Under the pieces are notes generated by a model. It was not told the origin of the DNA and did no database searches. It saw nothing but the letters and a program-made list of their open reading frames with translations. A stretch of 64,000 nucleotides of DNA from contig JADJPQ010000001.1 in the NCBI GenBank assembly GCA_016713175.1, positions 248,001 through 312,000 of the forward strand, read 5' to 3'. The stretch comes from Planctomycetota bacterium. Lineage in GTDB: Bacteria > Planctomycetota > UBA1135 > UBA2386. Positions 34,047 through 41,860 of this stretch are shown one piece after another. Position numbers and translations under genes: made by a program. How positions within the stretch are numbered: position 1 is the stretch's first letter; each line of letters begins with the position of its first letter.

Positions 34047-36287
34047 TCACAGACCCACGACCGCGCGCGCGCCGTTGCTCATGGCCGCCTGCACCGGCGT
34101 CGGCAACGCTGGATCGATGCAGAGCCCCTGGAGGAACACCGGCAACCCGACGAAGCCGACATCCGCCGGAACCGTCAGCCCGTACTCGGCGACTCCGCCG
34201 TGCACGACGAAGTCGATTGCGTCGGCCGCGACCAGCGCGTTGCAGCTCGGGGCGAGACCCAGGAAGCCGAGCGGCAACGGCAACGGCTGGCCGTTCCAGA
34301 CCTGATCGGAGAATCCGACCACGAACGCCGCGGCGCCGGGGACGACGTTGGTCAACCGGCTGACGAAGCGGGTGCCGACGACCGGGCGGTTGCGCGGGGT
34401 CAGCACCGGGATGCCCAGGCTGCCGGGGCAGCCGGTGCCGAACGTCGAAGCCAGAGCGCCGGCCAGCGTCGTGCCGGTGCAGCCGTTGATCAGCACCTTG
34501 GTGATCTCGAGGTTGGTCTGGACCGCGACATCGGGATCGGCGTCGGCGTCGAAATCGCCGATCGCCAGGGCCCGACCGAGCCCGGCCACCGTGTAGGTCA
34601 CCGGCGTCGTCACTACGCCGGCGCCGTCATTGGCGAACGTCGCCAGCAGCGTGGGGCCGGTGCCGTTGTTGACCGGGAAGTCGGCGACGATCACATCGCG
34701 ATCGCCGTCGCGGTCGAGGTCGGACAGCTGCAAGAACCGCGGCTGCGAGCTGCCCGGGATCGGCACGGTCAGGAACGCCGCCGATGAGAACTGGCCGTTG
34801 GTGTTGCGGATCAGGATCAGGTTGTTCGACAGCGAGTTGACCACCGCCGCATCGAGGTCGCCGTCACCATCGAGATCGGCCAGCGCGACGTCGCGCGGGC
34901 TGTCGCCGCCGCGGGTGGCCATGTTGAAGCCGACCGGGTTCGCGAACGTGCCGTCGTCGTTGTTGCGCCGGAAGATGAAGAAGTCCTGCGTGCGCAGCGG
35001 TCCGACGACGTCGAGGTCGCCGTCGCCGTCGAGGTCGGCCAGTTCGACGTCGGCGAGGCCGCTGGTGAACGTCAGCAGCACCGGCGCGCCGAACGTGCCG
35101 TTGCCCTGGTTGTGCAAGAGGTTGACGCCGGGCGAGGCCAGCGATTCGGAGGCCACGGCGACGTCGAGGTCGCCATCGTTGTCGATGTCGCCGACCGCCA
35201 GCTTCACCGGCGTGACACCGGAGGCGAAGGCGCCGGTGACGGTGAACGTGCCGGTGCCGTCATTGATCAGGATCTGCACCGTGGACCCCGTGCCGGCGGA
35301 CAGCGACGCCAGATCGGGGTCGCCATCGCCGTCGAAGTCGCCGGCGATCAGGTCGCTCGGCGATATCGCATTGTTCAGCAACGGCAGTTCGACGAACGGC
35401 GCGAACAGCCCGCGGCCGAGCGCCCGGTGGATCCGAACCGAATTGAAGCCTGGCATCGCCAGATCGTGCAGGCCGTCGCAGTCGAAGTCGGCGACCGCGA
35501 TGCCGGTGCCCGGTGCCGACAGGTCCGCCGCCGTGCCCCGGTCGAACAGCGTGCCGTTCGGCACCGCGTTGGCGCAGCAGGTGGCGTCGCTGCCGGTGAC
35601 CGGCAGCACCAGATCGACCGAGTTGGCGCCGCCGTTCAGCAACACCTGGAAGTCGAGGGTGAAGCCGGCGAAGTCGAACGGGATCGGCGGCGGCGAGTTC
35701 AGGTCGAGGTGCTGTTCGATGACACCCTGGGCGTTGGCCTGGAACGAGTAGATGCCGAACAGGCTGATGATGGGCGTGCCGAGGGTGGCGAGGTCGATCG
35801 TCTGGTTGAACGCGAACGGCGGTGTGCCGCCGGACAGGATCACGCGGCCCTCGGCGCGGGCGCTGATGTCGGTCTGGTCGGTCAGCACCTGGGCGATGCC
35901 GGCCGGAGTCACGGTCGCGGTGCCGAGGGTTCCCACGCAGGGGCTGACTTCGAAGCGGAAGTCGCGCAGGTCGATGTTGAGCCCCTGCAGCACCAGGCTG
36001 GTGTCGGCGGCGGCGGCGGTGAACGACTCGACGCGCATGGCCTGTATCTGGGTCGACGGCAGCTGGAAGGCGAACTGCGGCACGAAGTTCACGGTCCCGA
36101 GCGTGCGGATGTGGCCTTGCAGGTTCAGCGGCGCGGTGGACTGCGCGATCGGGATGCCGAACGCCAACAGGCGCATGCGGATGGCGCCGGCCATCTGGGT
36201 CTGCAGTTCGCCGCCGATGGGTAGCTGGGCGACGAGCGGGGGGAGAAGGAACAGGGCAGCGATGGCAGTGGTCTTGCGGTGGCGCAT
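34047..36287 (-). CDS. Secreted FG-GAP/VCBS-repeat protein with C-terminal module
   Basis: 746 residues. Signal peptide MRHRKTTAIAALFLLPPLVA, with an N-terminal beta-rich region to about 260. Residues about 265-620 hold six or seven FG-GAP/VCBS repeats, each with a Ca2+-binding DxDxDGxxD loop: DFDCDGLHD, DFDGDGDPD, DIDNDGDLD, DLDGDGDLD (twice), DLDRDGDRD and the decayed DFDADADPD. This should fold as a seven-bladed Ca2+ propeller. The last 130 residues start FGTGCPGSLGIPVL and contain WNGQPLPLPLGFLGLA, matching the end of the PD40 protein at 533. Probably a surface protein for binding or adhesion. Confidence 0.88.
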   Translation of the reverse strand: MRHRKTTAIAALFLLPPLVAQLPIGGELQTQMAGAIRMRLLAFGIPIAQSTAPLNLQGHIRTLGTVNFVPQFAFQLPSTQIQAMRVESFTAAAADTSLVLQGLNIDLRDFRFEVSPCVGTLGTATVTPAGIAQVLTDQTDISARAEGRVILSGGTPPFAFNQTIDLATLGTPIISLFGIYSFQANAQGVIEQHLDLNSPPPIPFDFAGFTLDFQVLLNGGANSVDLVLPVTGSDATCCANAVPNGTLFDRGTAADLSAPGTGIAVADFDCDGLHDLAMPGFNSVRIHRALGRGLFAPFVELPLLNNAISPSDLIAGDFDGDGDPDLASLSAGTGSTVQILINDGTGTFTVTGAFASGVTPVKLAVGDIDNDGDLDVAVASESLASPGVNLLHNQGNGTFGAPVLLTFTSGLADVELADLDGDGDLDVVGPLRTQDFFIFRRNNDDGTFANPVGFNMATRGGDSPRDVALADLDGDGDLDAAVVNSLSNNLILIRNTNGQFSSAAFLTVPIPGSSQPRFLQLSDLDRDGDRDVIVADFPVNNGTGPTLLATFANDGAGVVTTPVTYTVAGLGRALAIGDFDADADPDVAVQTNLEITKVLINGCTGTTLAGALASTFGTGCPGSLGIPVLTPRNRPVVGTRFVSRLTNVVPGAAAFVVGFSDQVWNGQPLPLPLGFLGLAPSCNALVAADAIDFVVHGGVAEYGLTVPADVGFVGLPVFLQGLCIDPALPTPVQAAMSNGARAVVGL

Positions 36288-36563
36288 GGCGCGTCCTCGG
36301 GTTTGGTGCGCCGCGGTCGGGCGCAACCTCCTGGCGCAAGGCCGGCGGCGGGTGGCTCAGAAATCCTGGGTCACGTCGCCGCTGCGATCACGGCGATGAC
36401 CACTGAGTCCGGAACTGACCAAGTCTGCTCGCCATGTTCGCACATGACCAGTTGGCTGGACACTCTCTCGAAAGGTCGTGAGAGCCGCGGAACTGCCTGA
36501 TGCGCCAGGAGCCTCTGAGTTGCGTCGGCAACGCACCTGCAGAGCCTGCGTTTCGCTGCCCCA

Positions 36564-37448
36564 CTACGTCCTGTCCGACCCATCCCCATCCCGACTCATC
36601 TCCTGCATCCGCGGCCACGCCGCTTCCAACAGCCGCCGATACACCGCCGGCCGCTGATCCCTCCCAACCGGCAGTATCCGCCGCATCGTCCTCACCTTCC
36701 GCAACTCGATCTCCGCCACCAACGGCCCGGCCTCCCCGGTCCCACCAACCAGCACCTCCCCCATGGGATCCACAATCCGCCCATCCCCCGGAAACGTCAG
36801 CTCATCCTCCGTCTTCAACGACGTCTCCGTCCCGCACCGATTGCACCCGAGCACGAACATCTCGTTCTCGATCGCCCGTGCCCGCAACAACGTCCGCCAA
36901 TGCTGCGCCCGCGCTTCCGGCCATTGCGCCGGAACCACCAGCACCTCCACGTCCATCTGGAAGTAGAACCGCGTCAGCTCCGGAAACCGCAGGTCATAGC
37001 ACAGGATCACCCCGATCCGCCCAACCCGGGTATCCACCAGCAACGGCTCCTCACCCCAAGCGTGATACCGATGCTCCGCATGCGGCGAGAACAGATGGAT
37101 CTTGCGATACGAACCGAGCAACCGCCCGTCCTCGAACACCCTGGCCGTGTTGTAGACGCCGGCTGATGAGAGTTCGGGCGTCGAGCCGACGATCACCAGC
37201 CCCAGCGACTCCGACATCTGGCGGAGCCGTTCCTCGGCCGCAGCCGACGCCGCGAGAACATCCGCCGGAAAGCCCGGCAGGAACGACGTCGACCACATCT
37301 CCGGCAGCACGCACAATCGCGCACCGGCCTTGGCAGCATCGGCGATGCCCGCGGTGGCCGCGGCCAGGTTGGCCGCCACGTCGCCGCGGTGCACATCGAA
37401 CTGCACGCACGCGGCGGCGAAGACTTCGGGCTGGTCGGTCTGGCTCAC
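36564..37448 (-). CDS. Carbon-nitrogen hydrolase (omega-amidase / nitrilase family)
   Basis: 294 residues with the complete Glu-Lys-Cys triad: Glu50 in CVLPEMWS, Lys116 in SYRKIHLF and Cys150 in GVILCYDLRFPE. The mid-protein LVVPAQWPEARAQHWRTLLR and GCNRCG stretches point to the omega-amidase (Nit2-like) branch, which deaminates alpha-ketoglutaramate and similar amides. The enzyme is cytosolic. The start is ATG 37448, 55 bases after the start-proximal end of the HU-like gene region. No operon partner is obvious. Confidence 0.9.
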   Translation of the reverse strand: MSQTDQPEVFAAACVQFDVHRGDVAANLAAATAGIADAAKAGARLCVLPEMWSTSFLPGFPADVLAASAAAEERLRQMSESLGLVIVGSTPELSSAGVYNTARVFEDGRLLGSYRKIHLFSPHAEHRYHAWGEEPLLVDTRVGRIGVILCYDLRFPELTRFYFQMDVEVLVVPAQWPEARAQHWRTLLRARAIENEMFVLGCNRCGTETSLKTEDELTFPGDGRIVDPMGEVLVGGTGEAGPLVAEIELRKVRTMRRILPVGRDQRPAVYRRLLEAAWPRMQEMSRDGDGSDRT

Positions 37449-37502
37449 GATGCGCCAGGATAGCCCGCGAGGGCGGCCGTGGTCACGCGCCGCCCGCGGC
37501 GA

Positions 37503-37952
37503 TCAGCCCTTGAACAGGATATCGTCCGTCGGATTGCCCTGCGGCCGACGCGCCCGCGGCGTCGCGTTGGTTCGCGTCTCGACGATCAGCTGATCGCTCG
37601 GCTTGAAGATCACCGTCTCCTTGTTGGCGACGTCGATGCTCTCGCCGGTCAGCGGGTGCTTGTAGGCGCGGCCCTTGCGGATGCGGCGCTCGAACGTGCC
37701 GAATCCCTTGACCGCGACCTTGCCGCGAGCGCGCAGCAGGTCTCGCATCGAGTCGAGCACCGCATCGAGCACTCGCGCCGCCGTCCGTCGCGGCACGTTC
37801 AGTTCAGCCGCGACCTTGTCGGCGAGGATTCCCTTGTTGGCCTGTCGGCCAAAGGCCTCCTCGGCCGCCGCGCTGAAATGGTTGTTGCCCGTCGCCTGAT
37901 GATCCACGCGGCCACCATCGGTTGCCGCATCCTGCTTTGTCATTCGGGTCAT
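37503..37952 (-). CDS. HU/IHF-family DNA-binding protein with N-terminal extension
   Basis: 149 residues from ATG 37952, preceded by an AGGGA ribosome-binding sequence; ATGs at 37943 and 37964 are alternatives. The HU fold occupies about residues 30-130: a helical pair (NKGILADKVAAELNVPRRTA, VLDAVLDSMRDLL), then VAVKGFGTFERRIRKGRAY and a beta-arm tip KHPLTGESI, ending with VIFKPSDQLI. The conserved intercalating Pro of the arm is present, though the flanking residues are KHP rather than the usual RNP. A ~30-residue polar N-terminal extension and a Arg/Pro tail are added. It is probably a nucleoid-architecture protein. Confidence 0.88.
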   Translation of the reverse strand: MTRMTKQDAATDGGRVDHQATGNNHFSAAAEEAFGRQANKGILADKVAAELNVPRRTAARVLDAVLDSMRDLLRARGKVAVKGFGTFERRIRKGRAYKHPLTGESIDVANKETVIFKPSDQLIVETRTNATPRARRPQGNPTDDILFKG

Positions 37953-38019
37953 CCGTTCCCTCATTCCCGTTGGCTTCCGTTCGCGACCGGCTCGTGCCGG
38001 CCTCGTGAAACCGCCCCCG

Positions 38020-38838
38020 TCAGCTCTTGGCGCCCTGCGGAACCGGCTTTGGGACCGCGCTGACATAGCGCTCGAGTCCGGTGACCAGTTTGGCGAGGTA
38101 GCGCGCCGCGACGCTGCCGGGGAAGGCTTCGCTGAAGGGCATCCGCTTCAACACGGCGCCTTCGACGGAGTTATCCTCCGGCAGCAATCCGAGCCAGTTG
38201 AGGTCGAAGCCCAGAAAACGCTCGGTGCAGCCCTTCAGCTTCATGAACACCTGTTCGGCCTCTTCCGGCGAACGCACGCGATTGACGATCGCGTGGATCG
38301 GGTTCTTGTAGCCGTCCTGGACGATCACCTTGATGATGCCGTAGGCGTCGGCGATCGCCGCGAAGTTGGACGTGGTGACCACGAGCGCGTGGTCGCTGGC
38401 CTGCACGAAGTCGGTGACACCCTTCGCCACGCCGGCGCCGGTGTCGAGGATGACCACGTCGCAGTGCGGCTTGACGTCGTGCACGGCCTGCACGATGCGG
38501 GCGCGGCCGGCGTCGTCGAGATTCGCCATCTCCTTGACGCCGTTGCCGCCGCTGATGAACTTCACCTTGCACGGGCCGGTCTCGATGATGTCGGCCAGCG
38601 GGCACTTGCCGTCGAGGTAATCGGACAGCGTGCGTGTCGGCTTCATGCCGGCCACGATGTGCGTGTTGGCCAGCCCGAGATCGGTGTCGACGATGATCGT
38701 GCGGTAACCGCGCCTGCTGAATTCGCAGGCGATGTTGACCGACAGCGAGGTCTTGCCGACGCCGCCCTTGCCGGACGTCACGCCGAACACCGTCGCGCCC
38801 TTGTTGCTCTTGGCCGTCTGCTTGGGTTGCTCCGCCAT
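38020..38838 (-). CDS. FlhG/MinD/ParA-type ATPase
   Basis: 272 residues. Deviant Walker A GVTSGKGGVGKTSLSVNIA (about 19-37), Walker A' TDLGLANTHIVAG and Walker B VVILDTGAGVAKG. The DLGLAN sequence and the later NRVRSPEEAEQVFMKL are typical of FlhG (YlxH), the MinD-like regulator of flagellar or pilus number. No flagellar genes are visible here, and C-terminal membrane-targeting cannot be judged. It may instead position another polar machine. It is divergent from the three-gene membrane cluster beginning at 39028, a possible partner. Confidence 0.87.
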   Translation of the reverse strand: MAEQPKQTAKSNKGATVFGVTSGKGGVGKTSLSVNIACEFSRRGYRTIIVDTDLGLANTHIVAGMKPTRTLSDYLDGKCPLADIIETGPCKVKFISGGNGVKEMANLDDAGRARIVQAVHDVKPHCDVVILDTGAGVAKGVTDFVQASDHALVVTTSNFAAIADAYGIIKVIVQDGYKNPIHAIVNRVRSPEEAEQVFMKLKGCTERFLGFDLNWLGLLPEDNSVEGAVLKRMPFSEAFPGSVAARYLAKLVTGLERYVSAVPKPVPQGAKS

Positions 38839-39027
38839 GTCGCTTTTCCCGTGGTTCCGCCTCGGAACCGCAGCCTTCTTCGGCTGGCGATGGCCGGCGG
38901 CTTGCGTCCAAACGGGAGACGAAGGTACTACGGCTCGATCAATGGTCGTGGTGGCGCAGCCGATCCACGGTTGTCGCGAACTCCGACACTCGGCCGGAGG
39001 GCGACGGCGTTCTGAGGACGTGGGGGC

Positions 39028-39540
39028 GTGGCGGCGATGGGAACGGCGTCTGGCAATCAACTGCGGCGGCGGTGGCTCGACGGTGGCGCCGATCGGTTGT
39101 GGTTGTTCGCTGTTGCGGTGGTGATGCCGGTCGTTCTGCTGATCGTCGCCGTGATCGGGGTGACCTGGTATGGCGATCGGCTGCTGGTCGAAGCCGCGGC
39201 CGACGGTCCGGGCAGCGCGCAGCCGTTGGTGGTGGTCGCCGCGGCCTTCCTGTTCCTGGCGGTGGCGGTCACGGTCGTGCAGGCCGCGCGGGTCGCGCAT
39301 CGCGTTGCCGGGCCCGAGTACCGGCTGCGGCAGGCGCTGCAGCGGATCCGCACCGGCGACCTGACGTTCCGCGTGCATCTGCGCAAGGGCGACCTGATGA
39401 GTGGTCTGGCGCATGAGTGCAATGAACTGCTCGAGTGGTTGAACGCCAATCCACCGGCCGGTGCCCGCACCGGCAGTGATCTGTTGGATCTGCAGGGTCA
39501 AGAACTGCCCGAAGCGGTGGGCGTGGTGGAGGCGCCATGA
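39028..39540 (+). CDS. Two-helix membrane protein with HAMP-like segment
   Basis: 170 residues from GTG 39028 (an ATG at 39037 is the alternative). Two transmembrane helices near residues 26-46 and 66-84 frame a short periplasmic loop. After the second helix comes RIALPG-like HAMP sequence: RVAHRVAGPEYRLRQALQRI then RTGDLTFRVHLRKGD, which matches the HAMP helix-linker-helix pattern including the conserved Pro-Glu. There is no kinase or methyl-accepting domain behind it, so it is an adaptor-like sensor. Its stop overlaps the next ATG (ATGA). Confidence 0.8.
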   Translation: MAAMGTASGNQLRRRWLDGGADRLWLFAVAVVMPVVLLIVAVIGVTWYGDRLLVEAAADGPGSAQPLVVVAAAFLFLAVAVTVVQAARVAHRVAGPEYRLRQALQRIRTGDLTFRVHLRKGDLMSGLAHECNELLEWLNANPPAGARTGSDLLDLQGQELPEAVGVVEAP

Positions 39541-39827
39541 TTCCGGCCGGCCCGGCGGTCGAACGCGGCATCGCCATCGCCCTGGCCTTGGCCGGTGGCG
39601 GCGCGCTGTGCTGGTTGCAGGCCAGGGTCGATTGGCTCGAACAGGTGACGCAAGAACGCGCGCAGGCGGTGCAGGCGATCGAGGAGTTGCGTCGGAGTGC
39701 TGGTTGCGAGACGACGCCGACCGGCGGCGGTGCCCCGTTTCCGGGGTACGTCGTGCAATGGCAGAGCACGATGGCCGGCCAGCGGCTGGTGATCCGGCGG
39801 GAGCCGGGCCTGGAGCCGCAGCGATGA
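39537..39827 (+). CDS. Small single-pass membrane protein
   Basis: 96 residues. One N-terminal transmembrane helix (about 10-27, GIAIALALAGGGALCWLQ), then a helical segment (VDWLEQVTQERAQAVQAIEELRRS) and a short beta-like tail (GYVVQWQSTMAGQRLVI). Start and stop both overlap the neighbours as ATGA, so it is translated with them. No family recognised; the shape recalls minor pseudopilins but the type IV prepilin cleavage motif is not visible. Confidence 0.75.
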   Translation: MIPAGPAVERGIAIALALAGGGALCWLQARVDWLEQVTQERAQAVQAIEELRRSAGCETTPTGGGAPFPGYVVQWQSTMAGQRLVIRREPGLEPQR

Positions 39828-41032
39828 TGCCCGGCTGGCGCCAAACCCGGCGTGAGTTCTCGCTCCGGTGGATCTGGGATTCGCCACTGCAGTTGGTGTT
39901 CTTGGCGCTGCTGCTGCTCGGGGCCGGAACGGCGGCGCGGATCGCCGCGGCGCTGCGTTCGGCGGCGACGACCCGGGCGACGGCGGCGGTGACCTGGGCG
40001 GCGTTGGTTGCCGAGGAAGCGGCGCTGCAACTGGCGGCGCGGCCGTCGGTGGCGCCCGGCTTGCATGTCGTCCGCACCGCGGTGGCGGATGTGCAGGTCG
40101 AGGTCGATGCCGAACAGTGGCGGCTGACGGTGTCGTTGCCGGACGGCCACCAGGAACGGTTCTGGTGTTCCTGGTTGCCGGGGGCGGCGCACCCCGCCTT
40201 TGCGCAGGCGTGGACCAGTGCGCGCTCGGACCGCGGTGTGGTCTGCGGTGCGGCGGCACCGGTGTACGGGCCGCTACCGGCGCTCGCGCCAGTGAAAGGG
40301 TCGGCGCCGCCAAGCCAGTTCGTGCGTGATGCCGGAGTCGCTTTGCGGCACCTGACAGCCGGTACGGATCGCGTCGACTACCGACTCGACATCGAAGCGC
40401 CGATCGAGCGACTGGACGCCGCCGGCGTCGTCGAGGTGCCCGGCAACCTGTGGATCGACGCGGGCACCAGGCCGCTGCACGTCGAACTGACGCAGGACCT
40501 GACGGTTCTCGTGCGGGGAAACGTCTATCTCGGGCGGTCGATTGCAGTGACCGGGCCGGGCCGGCTGCTGCTGGCAGCGGTGGCGCAACCGGGCGAACTG
40601 GTCTTCGTCGATCGGGATGCCAATGGGCGCTGGTCCGATCGCGACGATCGGATCGGGCCGACAGAGTGCGGACCGCTCGAAGGCGCCGGCGCGGTCTGGA
40701 TCGGCCTGCCCGGTCAGGGCCAGGAACCCATGTCGCTGCAGGTCGGCCTGTTCGCGGCCGGTCCGGTGCACCTGCTGGCAGAACGTGCCGAAGTCGCCGG
40801 GTGTGTGCTGGCGGGTGCGGGCGTTCACGGGCTCGGTGGCGAACGGGAGTTGACGGCGATGGCGTCGCGCTGGTTCGACCTCGATCGCGAAGCGGTTCCG
40901 GGGTTCTTGTCGGCCGGTTGCCCGCGTCCGGGCCGGCTGTTCCGGGTGGACGAATCCGAGGCTCCGCCACGGCAAGAAACGGTCGCCGAGGATCGCGACG
41001 AAGGTCTTTACGCGGCGTGGTCAGGTCGCTAG
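39824..41032 (+). CDS. Membrane protein with PilX-like N-terminus and beta-helical body
   Basis: 402 residues from ATG 39824 (a second ATG follows directly). The N-terminus has one transmembrane helix (LQLVFLALLLLGAGTAARIA) followed by a helix AAVTWAALVAEEAALQLAAR, resembling PilX/GspK-type pilus-associated proteins. The body (about 170-330) contains parallel-beta-like repeats (GVVEVPGNLWIDAG, DLTVLVRGNVYLGRSIAVTG, GRLLLAAVAQPGELVFVDRD), similar to polymer-forming surface modules. No named family. It is the third of a translationally coupled set whose function is open. The tRNA-Ala gene begins 22 bases after its stop. Confidence 0.75.
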   Translation: MMPGWRQTRREFSLRWIWDSPLQLVFLALLLLGAGTAARIAAALRSAATTRATAAVTWAALVAEEAALQLAARPSVAPGLHVVRTAVADVQVEVDAEQWRLTVSLPDGHQERFWCSWLPGAAHPAFAQAWTSARSDRGVVCGAAAPVYGPLPALAPVKGSAPPSQFVRDAGVALRHLTAGTDRVDYRLDIEAPIERLDAAGVVEVPGNLWIDAGTRPLHVELTQDLTVLVRGNVYLGRSIAVTGPGRLLLAAVAQPGELVFVDRDANGRWSDRDDRIGPTECGPLEGAGAVWIGLPGQGQEPMSLQVGLFAAGPVHLLAERAEVAGCVLAGAGVHGLGGERELTAMASRWFDLDREAVPGFLSAGCPRPGRLFRVDESEAPPRQETVAEDRDEGLYAAWSGR

Positions 41033-41054
41033 CTTGCTGCCCCCCGCGTGCTGG

Positions 41055-41130
41055 GGGGTCGTAGCTCAGCTGGTAGAGCGCTGCCCTCGCATGGCAGAGG
41101 TCAGGGGTTCGAGTCCCCTCGACTCCACCA
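41055..41130 (+). tRNA. tRNA-Ala (anticodon CGC)
   Basis: A 76-base cloverleaf with a 7-bp acceptor stem (GGGGTCG / CGACTCC with one G-T pair), a D-arm starting TAGCTCAGCTGGTAGAGC, an anticodon stem CTGCC/GGCAG with a 7-base loop CTCGCAT, so the anticodon is CGC (reads GCG, alanine), and a TTCGAGT T-loop. The CCA end is encoded. It is followed by a Rho-independent-like hairpin. Confidence 0.97.
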
Positions 41131-41143
41131 TCCCCACCCGGGT

Positions 41144-41172
41144 CGAGGCGGCAGCGACGAGCTGCCGCCTCG
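41144..41172 (+). terminator. Hairpin after tRNA-Ala
   Basis: An 11-bp perfect GC-rich stem (CGAGGCGGCAG / CTGCCGCCTCG) with a 7-base loop CGACGAG begins 14 bases after the tRNA. Only two T residues follow directly, with more T nearby, so release may be imperfect, but stem strength and position fit a tRNA terminator. Confidence 0.75.
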
Positions 41173-41213
41173 TTCCATTTCTGGCCACCGTCCGGTCTGG
41201 CGATCGTCCGGTA

Positions 41214-41271
41214 CTGGCCGTTCTTCTGTCCTGGCCGTTACTCTTGTCCTGGCCGTTTTCTTGTCCTGGCC
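41214..41271 (+). repeat. Short tandem repeat cluster (17-18 base units)
   Basis: Three imperfect direct repeats with core CTGGCCGTT and end TTGTC or CTGTC: 41214-41230, 41231-41248 and 41249-41265, plus a six-base fourth copy at 41266-41271. The units differ by one to three bases. They lie between the tRNA terminator and the DUF2203 gene. A partial earlier form (CTGGCC and TCTGGCGATCGTCCGG) precedes them. Confidence 0.8.
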
Positions 41272-41277
41272 ATCGCC

Positions 41278-41652
41278 TTGCCCCGCCGGCTCTACACGCC
41301 CGAACTCGCCAACAAGAGCCTGCCTCTGGTCGCCCGTATTGCCCGGGACATCCAGGCGGAAGCGCGGCAGATCCAGGCGCTCTGGGTGCGGCTGCAGGCT
41401 CCCGGCCATGGCGATCGGCAGGCGCTCGAGGACCAGCTTGCCGAGCATCGGGATGCGTTCGCAACACTGAGCGACGAACTGACCCAACTCGGCGTCGAAC
41501 TGAAGGATCCGCTGACCGGCCTGTTGGATTTCCGCGCCCGGCGTGGCGGCCACGAAGTCTACCTGTGCTGGCGGCTGGGTGAGGGTGCGGTGGCCTTTTG
41601 GCATACGCTCGATGGCGGATTTGCCGGCCGGCGGCCGATGCAGGAGTTCTGA
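41278..41652 (+). CDS. DUF2203 family protein
   Basis: 124 residues from TTG 41278. The ends match DUF2203: RRLYTPELANKSLPLVARI at the start and, at the end, DPLTGLLDFRARRGG, VYLCWRLGEGAVAFWH and LDGGFAGRRPM. The CWRLGE...WH signature is nearly invariant in the family and suggests a bound ligand or catalytic site, but no function is known. The start codon is TTG because the first family residues follow it directly. The repeat cluster ends six bases earlier. Confidence 0.85.
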   Translation: MPRRLYTPELANKSLPLVARIARDIQAEARQIQALWVRLQAPGHGDRQALEDQLAEHRDAFATLSDELTQLGVELKDPLTGLLDFRARRGGHEVYLCWRLGEGAVAFWHTLDGGFAGRRPMQEF

Positions 41653-41860
41653 AGCAGCCTCCAGGCCAAGCGGCCTCTTGACGCCCCGGAACCGGCGGCC
41701 CACCGCGGACGATCGGGTTGCTGTGGTGATTCCTGCGCCGGCGCGAAAAGTCGTGCGCCGACCGGAGTTGGAACCGGCTGATTCCCGACGCGCCGGCGTT
41801 CCCCGTACCGGGCCGGTTCCCTACAATCCTCGCCCCTCGTTCACCCGCAACAGGTTCCTC

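Noticed and set aside
36288..36563. Short frames in the 276-base gap
   Set aside because: None has a family match or a good ribosome-binding site; no clear promoter or hairpin was seen.
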